Numbered from the stretch's first letter, positions 26,928 to 36,286 are shown. The stretch: 64,000 nt of DNA from CAVVAL01 sp963740215 (GCA_963740215.1 CAVUDJ010000019.1:1240001-1304000); one strand, 5' to 3'. Notes: generated by a model from the sequence alone, not told the origin. Numbers and translations are program-made.

Positions 26928-27899
26928 ATGACGGATGCAGACCGCTCCGCGACGTCGATGCTAGGACAGACGGACCTGCGGGTGCCCCAGCTGGGTGTTG
27001 GCGTCATGGTATGGGGTGACATGTCGGCGGCGCCCCGATTCAATCCGGCTCGTAACGCCTACGGACCGACGAGCAGCATGGAAGAGCAGCGGGAAGCGCT
27101 GGAGGTCAGCCTCGCGGCCGGGGTGAATCTCCTCGACACCGCAGCCATGTACGGCAAAGGGGCATCGGAACAACGCGTCGGCGAGCTCACCGAGGGCAAG
27201 GACGTTCTGGTCGCGACGAAGTTCCCCGCCGGGTTCTTCTCCCGGGCCGGCAGCCTGCCCGCGACCCTCGACGCGAGCCTCGCCCGGCTGCGGCGCCCGG
27301 TCGTCGACCTGTACCAGGTTCACTTTCCATCTCGCTGGATGTCCATCCCTACCCTGATGAACCTCATGGCCGACGCCGTCGAGGCGGGCAAGGTACGCGC
27401 CGTCGGGGTGAGCAACTACTCGGCCTCGCAGCTGCGCACCGCGCACGCCGCCCTGGGCAAGCGGGGTATCCCCCTGGCCTCCAATCAGGTCCAGTACTCG
27501 TTGCTGCACCGAGACCCCGAGGTCAACGGAGTCCTCGACACCTGCCGGGAGCTGGGCGTCACGCTGATCGCGTACATGCCGCTGGCGTCGGGGGCGCTCA
27601 CCGGCAAGTACTCGGCAGCTCATCGACCCGCGGGTTGGCGCAAACACACCGGGGTGTTCCGAGGTAAGGGCCTCGCGAGGCTCGAACGCGTCAACGCCGT
27701 GCTCCGCGAACTAGCCGAACAGCACGGCAGGACGCCGAGCCAGGTTGCCCTGCGATGGCTCATCCAGCAGCACGACGTTCTTCCCATCCCAGGGGCGAAG
27801 ACCGGCAGCCAGGCCGCTCAGAACGTCGGCGCCTTGTCCTTCGTGCTGAGCGAGTCGGAAATCGACACCCTGAGCAGGACGACGACGGACGGCGCCTGA
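26928..27899 (+). CDS. Aldo/keto reductase
   Basis: 323 aa (beta/alpha)8 NADPH-dependent oxidoreductase. Catalytic tetrad residues are visible: Asp in NLLDTAAMYGKG (with Tyr of MYG), Lys in VATKFPAG and His in YQVHFPSR. The cofactor-binding tail reads PIPGAKTGSQAAQNVGAL. Length is normal for the family. Substrate unknown. It is monocistronic, downstream of the truncated hydrolase, and followed by the ribbon-helix-helix operator. Confidence 0.92.
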   Translation: MTDADRSATSMLGQTDLRVPQLGVGVMVWGDMSAAPRFNPARNAYGPTSSMEEQREALEVSLAAGVNLLDTAAMYGKGASEQRVGELTEGKDVLVATKFPAGFFSRAGSLPATLDASLARLRRPVVDLYQVHFPSRWMSIPTLMNLMADAVEAGKVRAVGVSNYSASQLRTAHAALGKRGIPLASNQVQYSLLHRDPEVNGVLDTCRELGVTLIAYMPLASGALTGKYSAAHRPAGWRKHTGVFRGKGLARLERVNAVLRELAEQHGRTPSQVALRWLIQQHDVLPIPGAKTGSQAAQNVGALSFVLSESEIDTLSRTTTDGA

Positions 27900-27944
27900 A
27901 CGTCGCCGCGCGAAGTGATCCGCCACGCGTGTCGAGTCGGCGGG

Positions 27945-28006
27945 TGGCACCACCATGTGCCAGATGGGTATTGCGATGGTGCCATGGTGGTGCCATAGTG
28001 GTGCCA
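27945..28006 (+). promoter_or_regulatory. Promoter with iterated operator of the RHH regulator
   Basis: TTGCGA (27971-27976), 17 bp, CATAGT (27994-27999). Three exact TGGTGCCA sites start at 27977, 27988 and 27999, spaced 11 bp apart (one helical turn), covering the promoter and the ATG. An inverted copy, TGGCACCA, lies at 27945. The predicted transcript starts at the ATG (leaderless). Phased short repeats are typical of cooperative ribbon-helix-helix binding, so autorepression is likely. Confidence 0.7.
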
Positions 28007-28530
28007 TGAACCTGAGGCAGTATGTCGAGAACCTGCGCAACGAGTTCGCCATAGCCGCGGAAGGCGCAGGCCCTGATGGCCGGGCGCTGGCCGAGCGGCT
28101 CTTCACGCAGCTGGAGGCGGCAACACGACTCACGCTGCTCGACGCGCTGTCCGACGCGGCCGACGAGATCACCCGCGAACTCGCCCCAGGATCAGTTCAC
28201 GTGCGGCTGCGTGGGCGCGAGCCCGCCTTCGAGGTGACGCTCGCCGGGCCACAGGTTGAGGACACAGGCGGGGCGGCTGATCCGGCCGCCCCACCGGCGC
28301 CACTGCTGGCACCCGACGGAGACGACGGCGGCACCTCGCGGATCAATCTCCGCCTCCCCGACCACCTGAAGGCCAGCATCGAGGAGGCCGCCGGCCGGGC
28401 CGGGCTGTCGGTCAACGCCTGGCTCGTGCGGGCCGCCGCCGGCGCCGTCGGAGCCGGCGACCAAGACCGCCGCCCGACGCGACGTGCCGAGTCGCGATCG
28501 AGCCAGCACTTCACCGGCTGGGCCCGCTAG
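28006..28530 (+). CDS. Ribbon-helix-helix (HicB/Arc-like) regulator
   Basis: 174 aa. The N-terminal 75 residues are helical (LRQYVENLRNEFAIAAEGAG), then comes a variable linker. The RHH DNA-binding motif follows at about 118-150: SRINLRLPDHLKASIEEAAG, then GLSVNAWLVRAAAG. The tail is basic and ends SSQHFTGWAR. It is the first gene of a cassette with a DUF4097 protein and an ABC exporter and sits on its own phased operator. ATG 28006 chosen because the operator and -10 box lie immediately upstream; a longer in-frame start at 27955 would translate the operator. Confidence 0.82.
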   Translation: MNLRQYVENLRNEFAIAAEGAGPDGRALAERLFTQLEAATRLTLLDALSDAADEITRELAPGSVHVRLRGREPAFEVTLAGPQVEDTGGAADPAAPPAPLLAPDGDDGGTSRINLRLPDHLKASIEEAAGRAGLSVNAWLVRAAAGAVGAGDQDRRPTRRAESRSSQHFTGWAR

Positions 28531-28586
28531 CCGCACACCCCTCTCACCAGCAGCAACGCTCATCGACCACATTTCGGGAGACCGCC

Positions 28587-29432
28587 ATGCCTGTTTTCGA
28601 TACACCAGACCCGATTTCCGTCCAGATCGACCTGCCGGTCGGCGACGCTTGGATCACCGCGACCGACCGTGCCGACACCGTGGTGGAGGTGCGGCCACGC
28701 AACGCGTCGAGCAAGTCCGACGTGAGCGCCGCGGAGCAGACCGTTGTCGAATACGCCGCGGGCCGGCTGATGGTCAGGGCACCGAAGAGCTGGCGCCGCT
28801 ACGGCTTCTTCGGCACCGGCCCCACGGTCGACGTCCTGATCGAGGTCCCGACCGGATCGAGTGTTGAGGCCGAGGCATCGTGGGCGGCGTTCCGTTGCGA
28901 GGGACGGCTCGGCGAGTGCCGGTTCAAGACCGGCGGCACGATCCGGCTCGACCAGACCGGGGCACTGGACATCGACACCAGCCACGGCGAGGTCGCGGTG
29001 GAACGCGTCGCCGGCTCCGCCCGAGTCAAAAGCTCATCCGGCAAGGTGCGCCTCGGCGAGGTCGACGGAACCACCGAGATCAAGAACTCCTCCGGCGACT
29101 GCTGGATCGGTGCGAGCAGCGGGGATGTTCGGGTCAACACCGCTTACGGCGACATCACCGTCGACCGGGCGCTGGCCTCCGTAGCGGCGCGCACCGCCTA
29201 CGGCAGCGTCCGGATCGGCGACGTCGCGCGCGGCTCGGTCGATCTGCAGACCAACTACGGCGGTATCGAGGTCGGCGTCCACCGCGGCACCGCCGCATGG
29301 CTCGACCTCAATTCCCGCAACGGCCGGGTGCACAACGCACTCGACACCACCGACGAACCGTCGCCGGACGACGAAACAGTCGAGGTCCGCGCAAACACCT
29401 CATGGGGCGACATCATGATCCGCCGCGCCTGA
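28587..29432 (+). CDS. DUF4097-family beta-strand-repeat protein
   Basis: 281 aa, no signal peptide. After a short N-terminal module (VQIDLPVGDAWITATDRADT) the protein is a series of short repeated beta strands: SHGEVAVERVAG, SSGKVRLGEVDG, SSGDCWIGASSGD, AYGDITVDRALA, AYGSVRIGDVARG, NYGGIEVGV. This gives a right-handed beta-solenoid as predicted for DUF4097. Molecular role is unknown. In actinobacteria it regularly lies between an RHH/HicB-like regulator and a DrrAB-type exporter, as here. Confidence 0.85.
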   Translation: MPVFDTPDPISVQIDLPVGDAWITATDRADTVVEVRPRNASSKSDVSAAEQTVVEYAAGRLMVRAPKSWRRYGFFGTGPTVDVLIEVPTGSSVEAEASWAAFRCEGRLGECRFKTGGTIRLDQTGALDIDTSHGEVAVERVAGSARVKSSSGKVRLGEVDGTTEIKNSSGDCWIGASSGDVRVNTAYGDITVDRALASVAARTAYGSVRIGDVARGSVDLQTNYGGIEVGVHRGTAAWLDLNSRNGRVHNALDTTDEPSPDDETVEVRANTSWGDIMIRRA

Positions 29433-29475
29433 GCGACCCCGCCCGCAGCGACATTTTCTACGAAACGAGGACACC

Positions 29476-30432
29476 ATGACCAAGCACTCCCCATCGGCGA
29501 TCGCCGCCACCGGGCTGCGGAAGTCGTACGGCGACAAGCTCGTGCTCGACGGGATCGACCTGAACGTCGCCGAAGGAACGGTCTTCTCGCTGCTCGGTCC
29601 CAACGGGGCAGGCAAGACCACCGCCGTCCAGATCCTGTCCACATTGATCGGTGCAGACGGCGGCGAGGTGCGGGTCGCCGGCCATGACCTGGCGAGGGAG
29701 CCCGACTCGGTCCGCGCCGCAATCGGCGTCACCGGCCAGTTCTCCGCGGTGGACAACCTGCTCACCGGCGAGGAGAACCTGATCCTGATGGCCGACCTGC
29801 ACCACCTGGGCCGTGCCGAGGGCCGGCGACTCGCCGCCGATCTCCTGCGGCGGTTCGACCTGGTCGCCGCGGGGAACAAGCTGGCCGCCACCTACTCCGG
29901 TGGCATGCTGCGCCGGCTCGACCTCGCGATGGGTCTGGTGGGCAACCCGCGGATCATCTTCCTCGACGAGCCCACCGCCGGTCTCGACCCGCGCAGCCGC
30001 CGCTCCATGTGGCAGATCATCGGCGACCTCGTGGCCCGCGGCGTCACGATCTTCCTCACCACGCAGTACCTGGAGGAGGCCGACGAGCTCGCCGACCGGA
30101 TCGCCGTCCTCGACAACGGGAAACTGGTTGCCGAGGGCACTCCGGACGAGCTCAAGCGCCTCATCCCCGGCGGGCACATCCGCCTGCGGTTCGCCGACGC
30201 CCGAGGACTCGACACCGCCGCCGCAACTCTCGGCGCCGTGTCGCGCGACGACCTCGCCCTGACGCTGCAGATTCCGAGCGACGGCAGCCTCCGGTCGCTG
30301 AAGTCGCTGCTCGACCGGCTCGACGACGAATCGATCGAGGTCGACGAACTGACGGTGCACACCCCCGACCTCGACGACGTCTTCCTCGCCCTGACCGGCC
30401 ACCCCGAGAACGAGAAGGTCACGACATCATGA
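29476..30432 (+). CDS. ABC transporter ATP-binding protein, DrrA-like
   Basis: 318 aa. Walker A GPNGAGKTT, Q-loop GVTGQFSAVDNLLTG, signature YSGGMLRR and Walker B IIFLDEPTAGLDPRSR are all present. The C-terminal extension (TPDLDDVFLALTGH) is the DrrA/DUF4162 type found in daunorubicin-resistance exporters. It powers the membrane partner encoded by the overlapping next gene (ATGA). Likely exports a hydrophobic compound or drug. Probably controlled by the RHH regulator upstream. Confidence 0.93.
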   Translation: MTKHSPSAIAATGLRKSYGDKLVLDGIDLNVAEGTVFSLLGPNGAGKTTAVQILSTLIGADGGEVRVAGHDLAREPDSVRAAIGVTGQFSAVDNLLTGEENLILMADLHHLGRAEGRRLAADLLRRFDLVAAGNKLAATYSGGMLRRLDLAMGLVGNPRIIFLDEPTAGLDPRSRRSMWQIIGDLVARGVTIFLTTQYLEEADELADRIAVLDNGKLVAEGTPDELKRLIPGGHIRLRFADARGLDTAAATLGAVSRDDLALTLQIPSDGSLRSLKSLLDRLDDESIEVDELTVHTPDLDDVFLALTGHPENEKVTTS

Positions 30433-31229
30433 GCACTCTCACGTACGCCGTCACCGATTCGGCGACGATGCTGCGACGCCAGCTTCGGCACATCATCCGC
30501 TACCCGTCCATGACGCTGCTGCTCGCCGGAATGCCGATCGTGTTCCTGCTGCTGTTCGTCTACGTCTTCGGCGGCACGCTAGGCGCCGGGCTCGGCGGCG
30601 AGGCCGGCGGCCGCGCCGAGTACGTCAACTACGTCACCCCCGGCATCCTGCTGATGACCGTGGCCGCGGCCTGCAACGGGACCGCGATATCGGTTGCGAT
30701 GGACATGACCGAAGGCATCATCGCCCGGTTCCGCACCATGGCCATCGCCCGCGTCTCGGTGCTGACCGGACACGTCGTCGGCAGCCTGGTCCAGACGATG
30801 CTCAGCATCGCAATCGTCGTCGGAGTCGCGCTCCTCATCGGATTCCGACCCAACGCCAACCTTGTCGAGTGGATCGCGGCGGCTGGTGTCCTCGCGATGC
30901 TCAGCTTCGCCCTCGTCTGGCTGGCCGTCGCGCTCGGCCTGGTGTCCAAGAGCGTCGAGACCGCGAGCAACCTCCCCATGCCCCTGACGTTGCTGCCGTT
31001 CCTCAGCAGCGGGTTCGTCCCCACCGACTCACTGCCGACCGGCCTGCGCTGGTTCGCCGAGTACCAGCCCTTCACCCCCGTCATCGAAACGCTACGGGGA
31101 CTGTTGTTGGGCACCGCGATCGGGAACAACGCGGTGCTCGCCGTCGCCTGGTGTGTCGTCATCACCCTGGCCGGCTATGTCTGGGCGAAGAAGCTCTACA
31201 ACCGCGACCCCGCGGTCAGCGTGGCTTGA
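30429..31229 (+). CDS. ABC-2 type transporter permease, DrrB-like
   Basis: 266 aa, six predicted membrane helices, ABC-2 family. An amphipathic N-terminus (TMLRRQLRHIIRYPSMT) precedes helix 1, and the family PFLSSGFVP segment occurs near residue 195-203. Start overlaps the DrrA-like stop by ATGA. Its 3' end overlaps the convergent ECF41 sigma-factor gene by 14 bp. Together with the ATPase it forms an exporter in the cytoplasmic membrane. Confidence 0.92.
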   Translation: MSTLTYAVTDSATMLRRQLRHIIRYPSMTLLLAGMPIVFLLLFVYVFGGTLGAGLGGEAGGRAEYVNYVTPGILLMTVAAACNGTAISVAMDMTEGIIARFRTMAIARVSVLTGHVVGSLVQTMLSIAIVVGVALLIGFRPNANLVEWIAAAGVLAMLSFALVWLAVALGLVSKSVETASNLPMPLTLLPFLSSGFVPTDSLPTGLRWFAEYQPFTPVIETLRGLLLGTAIGNNAVLAVAWCVVITLAGYVWAKKLYNRDPAVSVA

Positions 31230-32114
31230 GATGTGCCAGTTTATCCGGGTTGACCACGCTGTGGATCGCCGAGATCTCGCCGCCGGCGACCTCCAGCGAC
31301 CAGACGCCGATCAGCCGGCCCTCGGCGTCGGTCAGGCGCGCACCGGGCTGGCCGCCGACGTGCACCGGTTCGAGCCGGATCATCAGCTGCGCGAGCTGTT
31401 CGAGGGCGGCCCGCGGCAGCCGGCCGACTGCGCCCCGTCCGGTGACCGGGCGGGGCAGCCCCTTCGCCTTGCCGCCGCCGTCGCCGGTAGAAGGTAACGT
31501 CCGCCGCCAGCGAGCGACACCAGTCCTTCCAGGTCCCCGTCGTGGCAGGCTGCGAAGAATCTGCGGGCCAACTCGCTCGCGTTCTCGCGGTGAGGCGTCG
31601 AACCGGGGCCGTCGCTGCGTTGACGTGGCGCCGTGCCCTTACGGCGATCTGCCGGCATGCCGCCGGCGTCTTGACGACGATCGACGCGATCTCCTCGTAG
31701 GGGTAGCCGAAGACGTCGCGGAGACAGGAACACCGCCCGCTGCTCGGGCGACAGGCGTTCGAGCACGGGCAGGAAGGCCGTCGACAGGGAGTCGGACAGT
31801 GCGGCCTCGTCGGCCAGGTCGGCGTACTCGTCGACGACAGGCTCCGGCAGCCACGGCCCGGCGTACGTCTCCCGACTCGCCCGTGCGGACCGCAGTTGGT
31901 CGATCGCGAGCCTGGTGGTCACCGTAATCAGGAACGCCTTTACGTACTCGACGTCGCCGTCCCCAGTCGTTGCCCGGTGCAACCGCAGGAACGCCTCCTG
32001 GACGATGTCCTCGGCGTCGCTGTAGCTCCCGAGCATCCGATAGGCGATTGACAGCAGCAACGGCCGCAGGTCCAGGAACGCCATGCCCGCGGGCTGGGTT
32101 TGTCGGTCAGCCAT
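31216..32114 (-). CDS. ECF41-type RNA polymerase sigma factor (SigJ-like), frameshifted
   Basis: About 298 aa when frames are joined. Region 2 is clear (LDLRPLLLSIAYRMLGSYSD, then AEDIVQEAFLRLHRA), as is the region-4 start (LSPEQRAVFL, then RDVFGYPYEEIASIVVKTPA after a one-base insertion near 31722). A SnoaL-like C-terminal extension carries the ECF41 hallmark motifs: GDGGGKAKGLPRPVTGR and, at the very end, VVNPDKLAHL. The frame changes again near 31510 and 31480. Members control their own promoter through this extension rather than an anti-sigma factor. A matching ECF41 promoter lies just upstream. Confidence 0.82.
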
Positions 32115-32126
32115 CACGTCATCACA

Positions 32127-32153
32127 GACGATTCTGCCCGGCCGGTTGTGACA
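32127..32153 (-). promoter_or_regulatory. ECF41 promoter of the sigma-factor gene
   Basis: On the minus strand: TGTCACA (32153-32147), exactly 16 bp, CGTC (32130-32127). This equals the published ECF41 target consensus TGTCACA-n16-CGTC and lies 12 bp before the sigma-factor ATG, indicating autoregulation. Confidence 0.8.
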
Positions 32154-32165
32154 GCGGTGCCGGAC

Positions 32166-32192
32166 TGTCACGGCGGTGGGTGGTGCATCGTC
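32166..32192 (+). promoter_or_regulatory. ECF41 promoter of the DoxX-like gene
   Basis: TGTCACG (32166-32172), exactly 16 bp, CGTC (32189-32192): one mismatch to the ECF41 consensus, pointing away from the sigma gene toward DoxX 36 bp downstream. Confidence 0.78.
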
Positions 32193-32227
32193 TCCGAACT
32201 CGGCACCGAGTGAATGGAGTCGACGTG

Positions 32228-32600
32228 ATGAACATCGTGTTTGTGGGTCGCGACCGGCCTGCTGGTGGTTGTTTTCCTAGTGTCGGGTGTGGCTAAGTCG
32301 ACAATGTCGCGGGACCGGTTACTGGCGACCGGGCAGACCGGAATCGCGCCGTTTCCGATGCCGGTGGTCCGGCTCACCGCGGTCTGCGAGCTGCTCGGAG
32401 TGGCCGGGCTGGTGCTGCCGTGGGCAACCGACACCTATCCGCTGCTCACTCCGATCGCGGCGATATGCCTGGGCGTGGTGATGATCGGGGCCGCGATCTC
32501 GCACGCGTCGCTGCGAGAGCCTCGGCAGGTCGCGGCGAACCTGTCCATCCTGGTCCTGTGCGCGTTCGTCGCCGCTGGGCGGCTCGCGGCACTCTACTGA
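32228..32600 (+). CDS. DoxX-like membrane protein, one-base frameshift near start
   Basis: About 122 aa with four membrane helices: WVATGLLVVVFLVSGVAK, then VRLTAVCELLGVAGLVLPW, then PIAAICLGVVMIGAAISHA, then a final helix. This is the DoxX/DoxX-like pattern. ATG 32228 reads MNIV, then one surplus T (near 32240) shifts the frame to LWVATGLL. If the extra T is real, translation could start at TTG 32241. Its promoter is an ECF41-type site, so it is the presumed target of the divergent sigma factor. DoxX proteins are linked to thiol/redox stress. Confidence 0.8.
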
Positions 32601-32644
32601 CCGATGGCGCGACGGCGCCCGTGAAAGACCCTGGCGCAGCTGCG

Positions 32645-33112
32645 TCAGTGCTGGACGTTGAGGCCGGGCGGCAGGTGCTCGGCGGCCGCAGGACCGACGT
32701 AGTCGCTCGGGTACTGGTAGTCCGGATCCCCATGCGCGCGGCGGTACTCGACGTACTCGAGGCGCTGCTGGTGGACCGCGACCTCGTCAGGCTCGGCATC
32801 GCCGACCGTGTACGACAGCTGGTGCGGATCCGCGGTCGGGTCGACCAAGGGCTCGGCGAGGCCGCCCACGCTCTCGGCCAGCTCGGACGGGACCCCGGAG
32901 ATCTCCTCCTCGACGATCGGGTGCGGTTCACCCGGCCGCGGCGCCTCGGTGGGTTCCTCGGCGGACAACTCCGCTGCATAGAAGTCGGTGGCGCGCCGGA
33001 TCCGCTCAGCTCTCGCCCAAGGGTGGTCCGAGAGGAGCCATTCGTACTCCTCCCCCATCCCCGTGCCGTAGCTGGCCAGGTCAGGGGCGGGGCGCGGATC
33101 GTGCGTCGTCAT
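32645..33112 (-). CDS. Acidic hypothetical protein
   Basis: 155 aa from ATG 33112 (the conserved-looking part begins MTTHDPRPAPDLASYGTG). Highly acidic, with DHPWARAERIRRATDFYAAE near the N-terminus and a Tyr-rich C-terminal region (YVEYRRAHGDPDYQYPSDYV). No signal, membrane helix or recognised domain. Convergent with the DoxX-like gene. Codon use is consistent with a real gene, function unknown. Upstream in-frame extension runs into tandem repeats and is rejected. Confidence 0.6.
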   Translation of the reverse strand: MTTHDPRPAPDLASYGTGMGEEYEWLLSDHPWARAERIRRATDFYAAELSAEEPTEAPRPGEPHPIVEEEISGVPSELAESVGGLAEPLVDPTADPHQLSYTVGDAEPDEVAVHQQRLEYVEYRRAHGDPDYQYPSDYVGPAAAEHLPPGLNVQH

Positions 33113-33194
33113 CGAGGAGTCTCCAGTCTCAAGGGGCCACAGGGATGGTCGGTCTCGGACCAAGTACCCACGCCCAAACCTCTCCGCAGTGGCC

Positions 33195-33290
33195 CGGCGG
33201 GCTCCGGACCGCCCGGCGGGCTTCGGGCGGTCCGGCGGGCTCCGGACCGCCCGGCGGGCCTCGGGCGGGCCGGCGGGCACCGGGCCGGTC
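33195..33290. repeat. Five tandem 19-bp GC-rich repeats
   Basis: Units start CGGCGGGC at 33195, 33214, 33233, 33252 and 33271. Units 1 and 3 are identical (CGGCGGGCTCCGGACCGCC). The array lies about 80 bp upstream of the acidic-protein gene and abuts the family A repeat. Strong secondary structure is expected in RNA from either strand. Confidence 0.8.
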
Positions 33291-33293
33291 CGG

Positions 33294-33385
33294 CCGAACC
33301 CGACTGTCTCGGAGCAGGCAAGTCTCGCTGCCGGGAAAGGAGCAGGGGGCGCCCGTTACAGCCATTTCCCCGACAGTTCGCTAGG
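33294..33385 (-). repeat. Dispersed structured repeat, family A, copy 2
   Basis: On the minus strand it reads GCGAACTGTCGGGGAAATGG, then CTGTAACGGGCG, about 45 variable bases, then GACAGTCGGGTTCGGCC. It shares both conserved ends with the copy at 13093-13172 while the middle differs. It points toward the acidic-protein gene, so both copies lie upstream of, and parallel to, a gene. Confidence 0.65.
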
Positions 33386-33780
33386 ACCACAATTAATGGA
33401 ATCGCGACATCGATTCCGATTCGTAGGCCGCCGACATGTTCGACCCGGGCCACGGCCTACTCAGCGCACGCGCCTTATACCTGCCACCGTACTTACGGCC
33501 AGGTGCGTCCGCCCGTTAGGTCTAGCCTCCGTCGATCCTCTTGTCAAACAACCACCAAGAGGAGTCGAATTCCTAGCTGTCCGATGAGGGCTCCGCCCTC
33601 GATCATGCGCTGATCTCGTGGCAGCGAGCGGAGGAAGTGACCGTGGACGCTGGGTCCAGTGGGTCTCAGCCATTGCCGTATTGGTTCTCGTCATCCCAGT
33701 CGCGCCGTCGACCAGTGCGACCGCGCCGTGCCCGTAACCGGCCAGCAAACACACCCTGATCGTTGAGAAAGGATTTGTCG
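33386..33780. other. Non-coding gap before the conservon
   Basis: 395 bp with lower GC near 33386-33420 and 33480-33570. No protein-like frame. It presumably holds the conservon promoter; I see no convincing -35/-10 pair. Confidence 0.4.
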
Positions 33781-36286
33781 ATGGCCTATCAGGGCGGCGA
33801 GATCGTGGGTCCGGAACCACGAGCCAATTCGCGCCGCAAGGGAGGCGTGATGTCGCCGTGGCGGAATGCGCGCGTCCACACGAAGGTCGCGTCGATTGTA
33901 ATCATCGCGACGCTCGGATTTTCCTGTTTCGCCCTCATGCGGGTTGCGGATAAATGGGATGTAGCCGCCGCTGCTTCGCAAGCAGAGACAACCGCAACTT
34001 TGTCCGTGAAGGCGGGCGATCTGCTGCATGCGACGCAGCGGGAGCGGGGACGTTCGTCCCAGTTCATGAGCTCCAAAGGGACCCAGTTCCGTGACGATCT
34101 CGTCCGGCAGTGGCAGGAGACCGACGCCCGCACGAGGACGTTCGAGCGTTTTGCCGATGATCACTCCGGCCAGTTGCCCGCCAAGGTGCGCCCGTCGCTC
34201 GGCAAGGTCCGGGCGGGGCTCGGCGGGCTGGCCGGCCTGCGGACACAGGTCGACGGGCTACAGCTCGAGCCCACGGCTGTGATCCGTACCTACACCTCGT
34301 TCAACCAGCAGGTCCTCGACTTGATCGCGGTGCTGGCGGCCACGAACGCGGAGCCGTCGATCACGGCTCGGCTCCAGGCGTACCTGGCGTTCCTGAGCGC
34401 CAAGGAGGATGCGGGCCAGGAGCGCGCTCAACTCTCCAACGTCTTCATCACCGACCGGTACGGACCACAGCAGTACGTCACCGTCGTTTCCCTGATCGCG
34501 GCGCAGGAGGACTCCCTCTCCCAGTTCGAGCGGGTCGCCAGCCCCGGAGGTTCTGGAGACGTGGAGGCAGGCGCAGGCCACGGCGGCGTTCGCCCAGGTC
34601 GCGGCTCATGAGAAGACCGCACTGGCGCCGCCGTCCGGAGGTGGGTTCGCTGTCGACCCCGCAACCTGGTGGGACGCGATGACCTCCAAGATCGATGAGA
34701 TGAAGAACGTCGAGGACCTCCAGGCGCAGAGCATCGCGTCGCTGGCGCGGTCGATCGAGAACGCCGCCAGCTCCGCGGCGCTGTTCGCGCTGGTGGCGGT
34801 CGGCCTGCTGCTGCTGATCACTGTGACCCTCGCCGTCGCGGCCACCCGGTCGATCGCCCGTCCGGTGCAACGGCTGACCCAGGCCGCCGCGGCAGTCGCC
34901 GACCTCGCCGACCGGGAGCTTGCCCGCGTCACCGATGTGGAGGACGACGCCGACGATTCGCTACCGCCGCGACTTGCCGCAATCGATGTGTCCTCCCGCG
35001 ACGAGGTAGGCCAGCTGGCGGAGGCGTTCAACCGGGTGCAGATCACCGCGACACTGCTTGTGGAACGACAGATGATGATGCGACGGAATGTCGGTCTGAT
35101 GTTCGCCAACGTGGCGCAGCGCACGCAGAACCTCGTGAACCGTCAGCTCATCCTCGTCGACCAGCTCGAAGGCGACGATAAGAACAAGCAGATGCTCGGC
35201 ACGCTGTACCAGCTCGACCATCTGTCCACCCGGCTGGGGCGTAGCGCCAAGAACCTTCTCGTCATCTCGGGTTCCCGCGACGATCCGAGACTGTTCAAAC
35301 CGACACCCCTCGCCACGGCCGTGCGGTCCGCGCTCGCCGAGATCGAGGATTACCAGCGGGTCCGCGTCGGGACGATCTGCGAAGGCACTGTGGCGTCCCA
35401 GCTGGTGACAGACCTCGTCCTCATGTTCGCTGAGCTACTGGAGAATGCCACCACGTGCTCCCCGCCAGCGTCCTTTGTAGAGGTTCACGCCGCGATGTAC
35501 CAGGACCTGTGCCAGGTCAGCATCGTCGACCATGGGATCGGCCTCCCGGCGGACCAGCTGGTGGAGGAGAATCGCCGGCTCGTGGAGCGCGAGCGGCTCG
35601 ACATCGCCCCGACCGGCGCACTTGGTCTGTTCGTCGTGGGTCGGCTCGCGCGACGGCACGGCCTCACCGTCGAGCTCCTTCCGACACCCGGCGGTGGCAC
35701 CACCGCGAAGGTGACGCATCCCCCCGACCCTGTTCAGACACGGAGGCGCCCGTACTGGCGCTGGTCGGCGGATCGGCACGTTACGCGCACGCGACCGTCG
35801 CGACCGCGCCGAGCGGGTGACGCCGCCCACGACGATGCGGCCCGCCGCGCCGGCCGACGGGTTCTCCTGGTTCGTGCCCCGAGCAGATAGTGAGATCGTG
35901 GCCTACCGAGGTGAGAACTCGCCCGCATTGCGCCATCCAGCGTCGTCGTTGCGGAAAGTCTGCGGGGGTGCCGGTGTCGTGGCCGAGGCTGCCCCGCCGC
36001 CGGATCCACAGCGCAGGTCCCGTGAAGGTCTCATCCGTCGCGTCCGGGGCGCCCGTCTGCCGACGGCCGCGTTACCACCGACGGATGCGACGGCACGTAC
36101 GGCAGATCGGCCAACGGCGGCAGATGCGGTGGGCGACGCCGCGGCTGCGCGAGCGGCGATGGACGGGTTCCAGGCAGCCATCACGCGACCCGCCGATCCA
36201 TCCCCATCCGGGCAGTCGCACAGGCAACCAGCGGGTCGGCTCGCCCGCTCCATGTCCATGATCGGAACGAGGAGATCCAACGATGA
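33781..36286 (+). CDS. Conservon sensor histidine-kinase-like protein (CvnA type), frameshifted
   Basis: About 830 aa when joined. Helix 1 (VASIVIIATLGFSCFALM), a nitrate/nitrite-sensor (NIT-like) extracellular region beginning GDLLHATQRERGRSSQFM, helix 2 (ALFALVAVGLLLLITVTL), HAMP (RPVQRLTQAAAAVADLAD) and an HATPase domain (LMFAELLENATTCSPPASFV; DHGIGLP). The frame shifts near 34546 and again near 35760. The tail (GLIRRVRGARLPTAALPP, AARAAMDGFQAAITR) continues in another frame up to the roadblock gene, where a TGA at 36284 would give an ATGA overlap. No typical phospho-acceptor His box is seen, as usual for this class. Confidence 0.78.

Noticed and set aside
33195..33290. CRISPR array
   Set aside because: The repeats are contiguous with no spacers and no cas genes are present.
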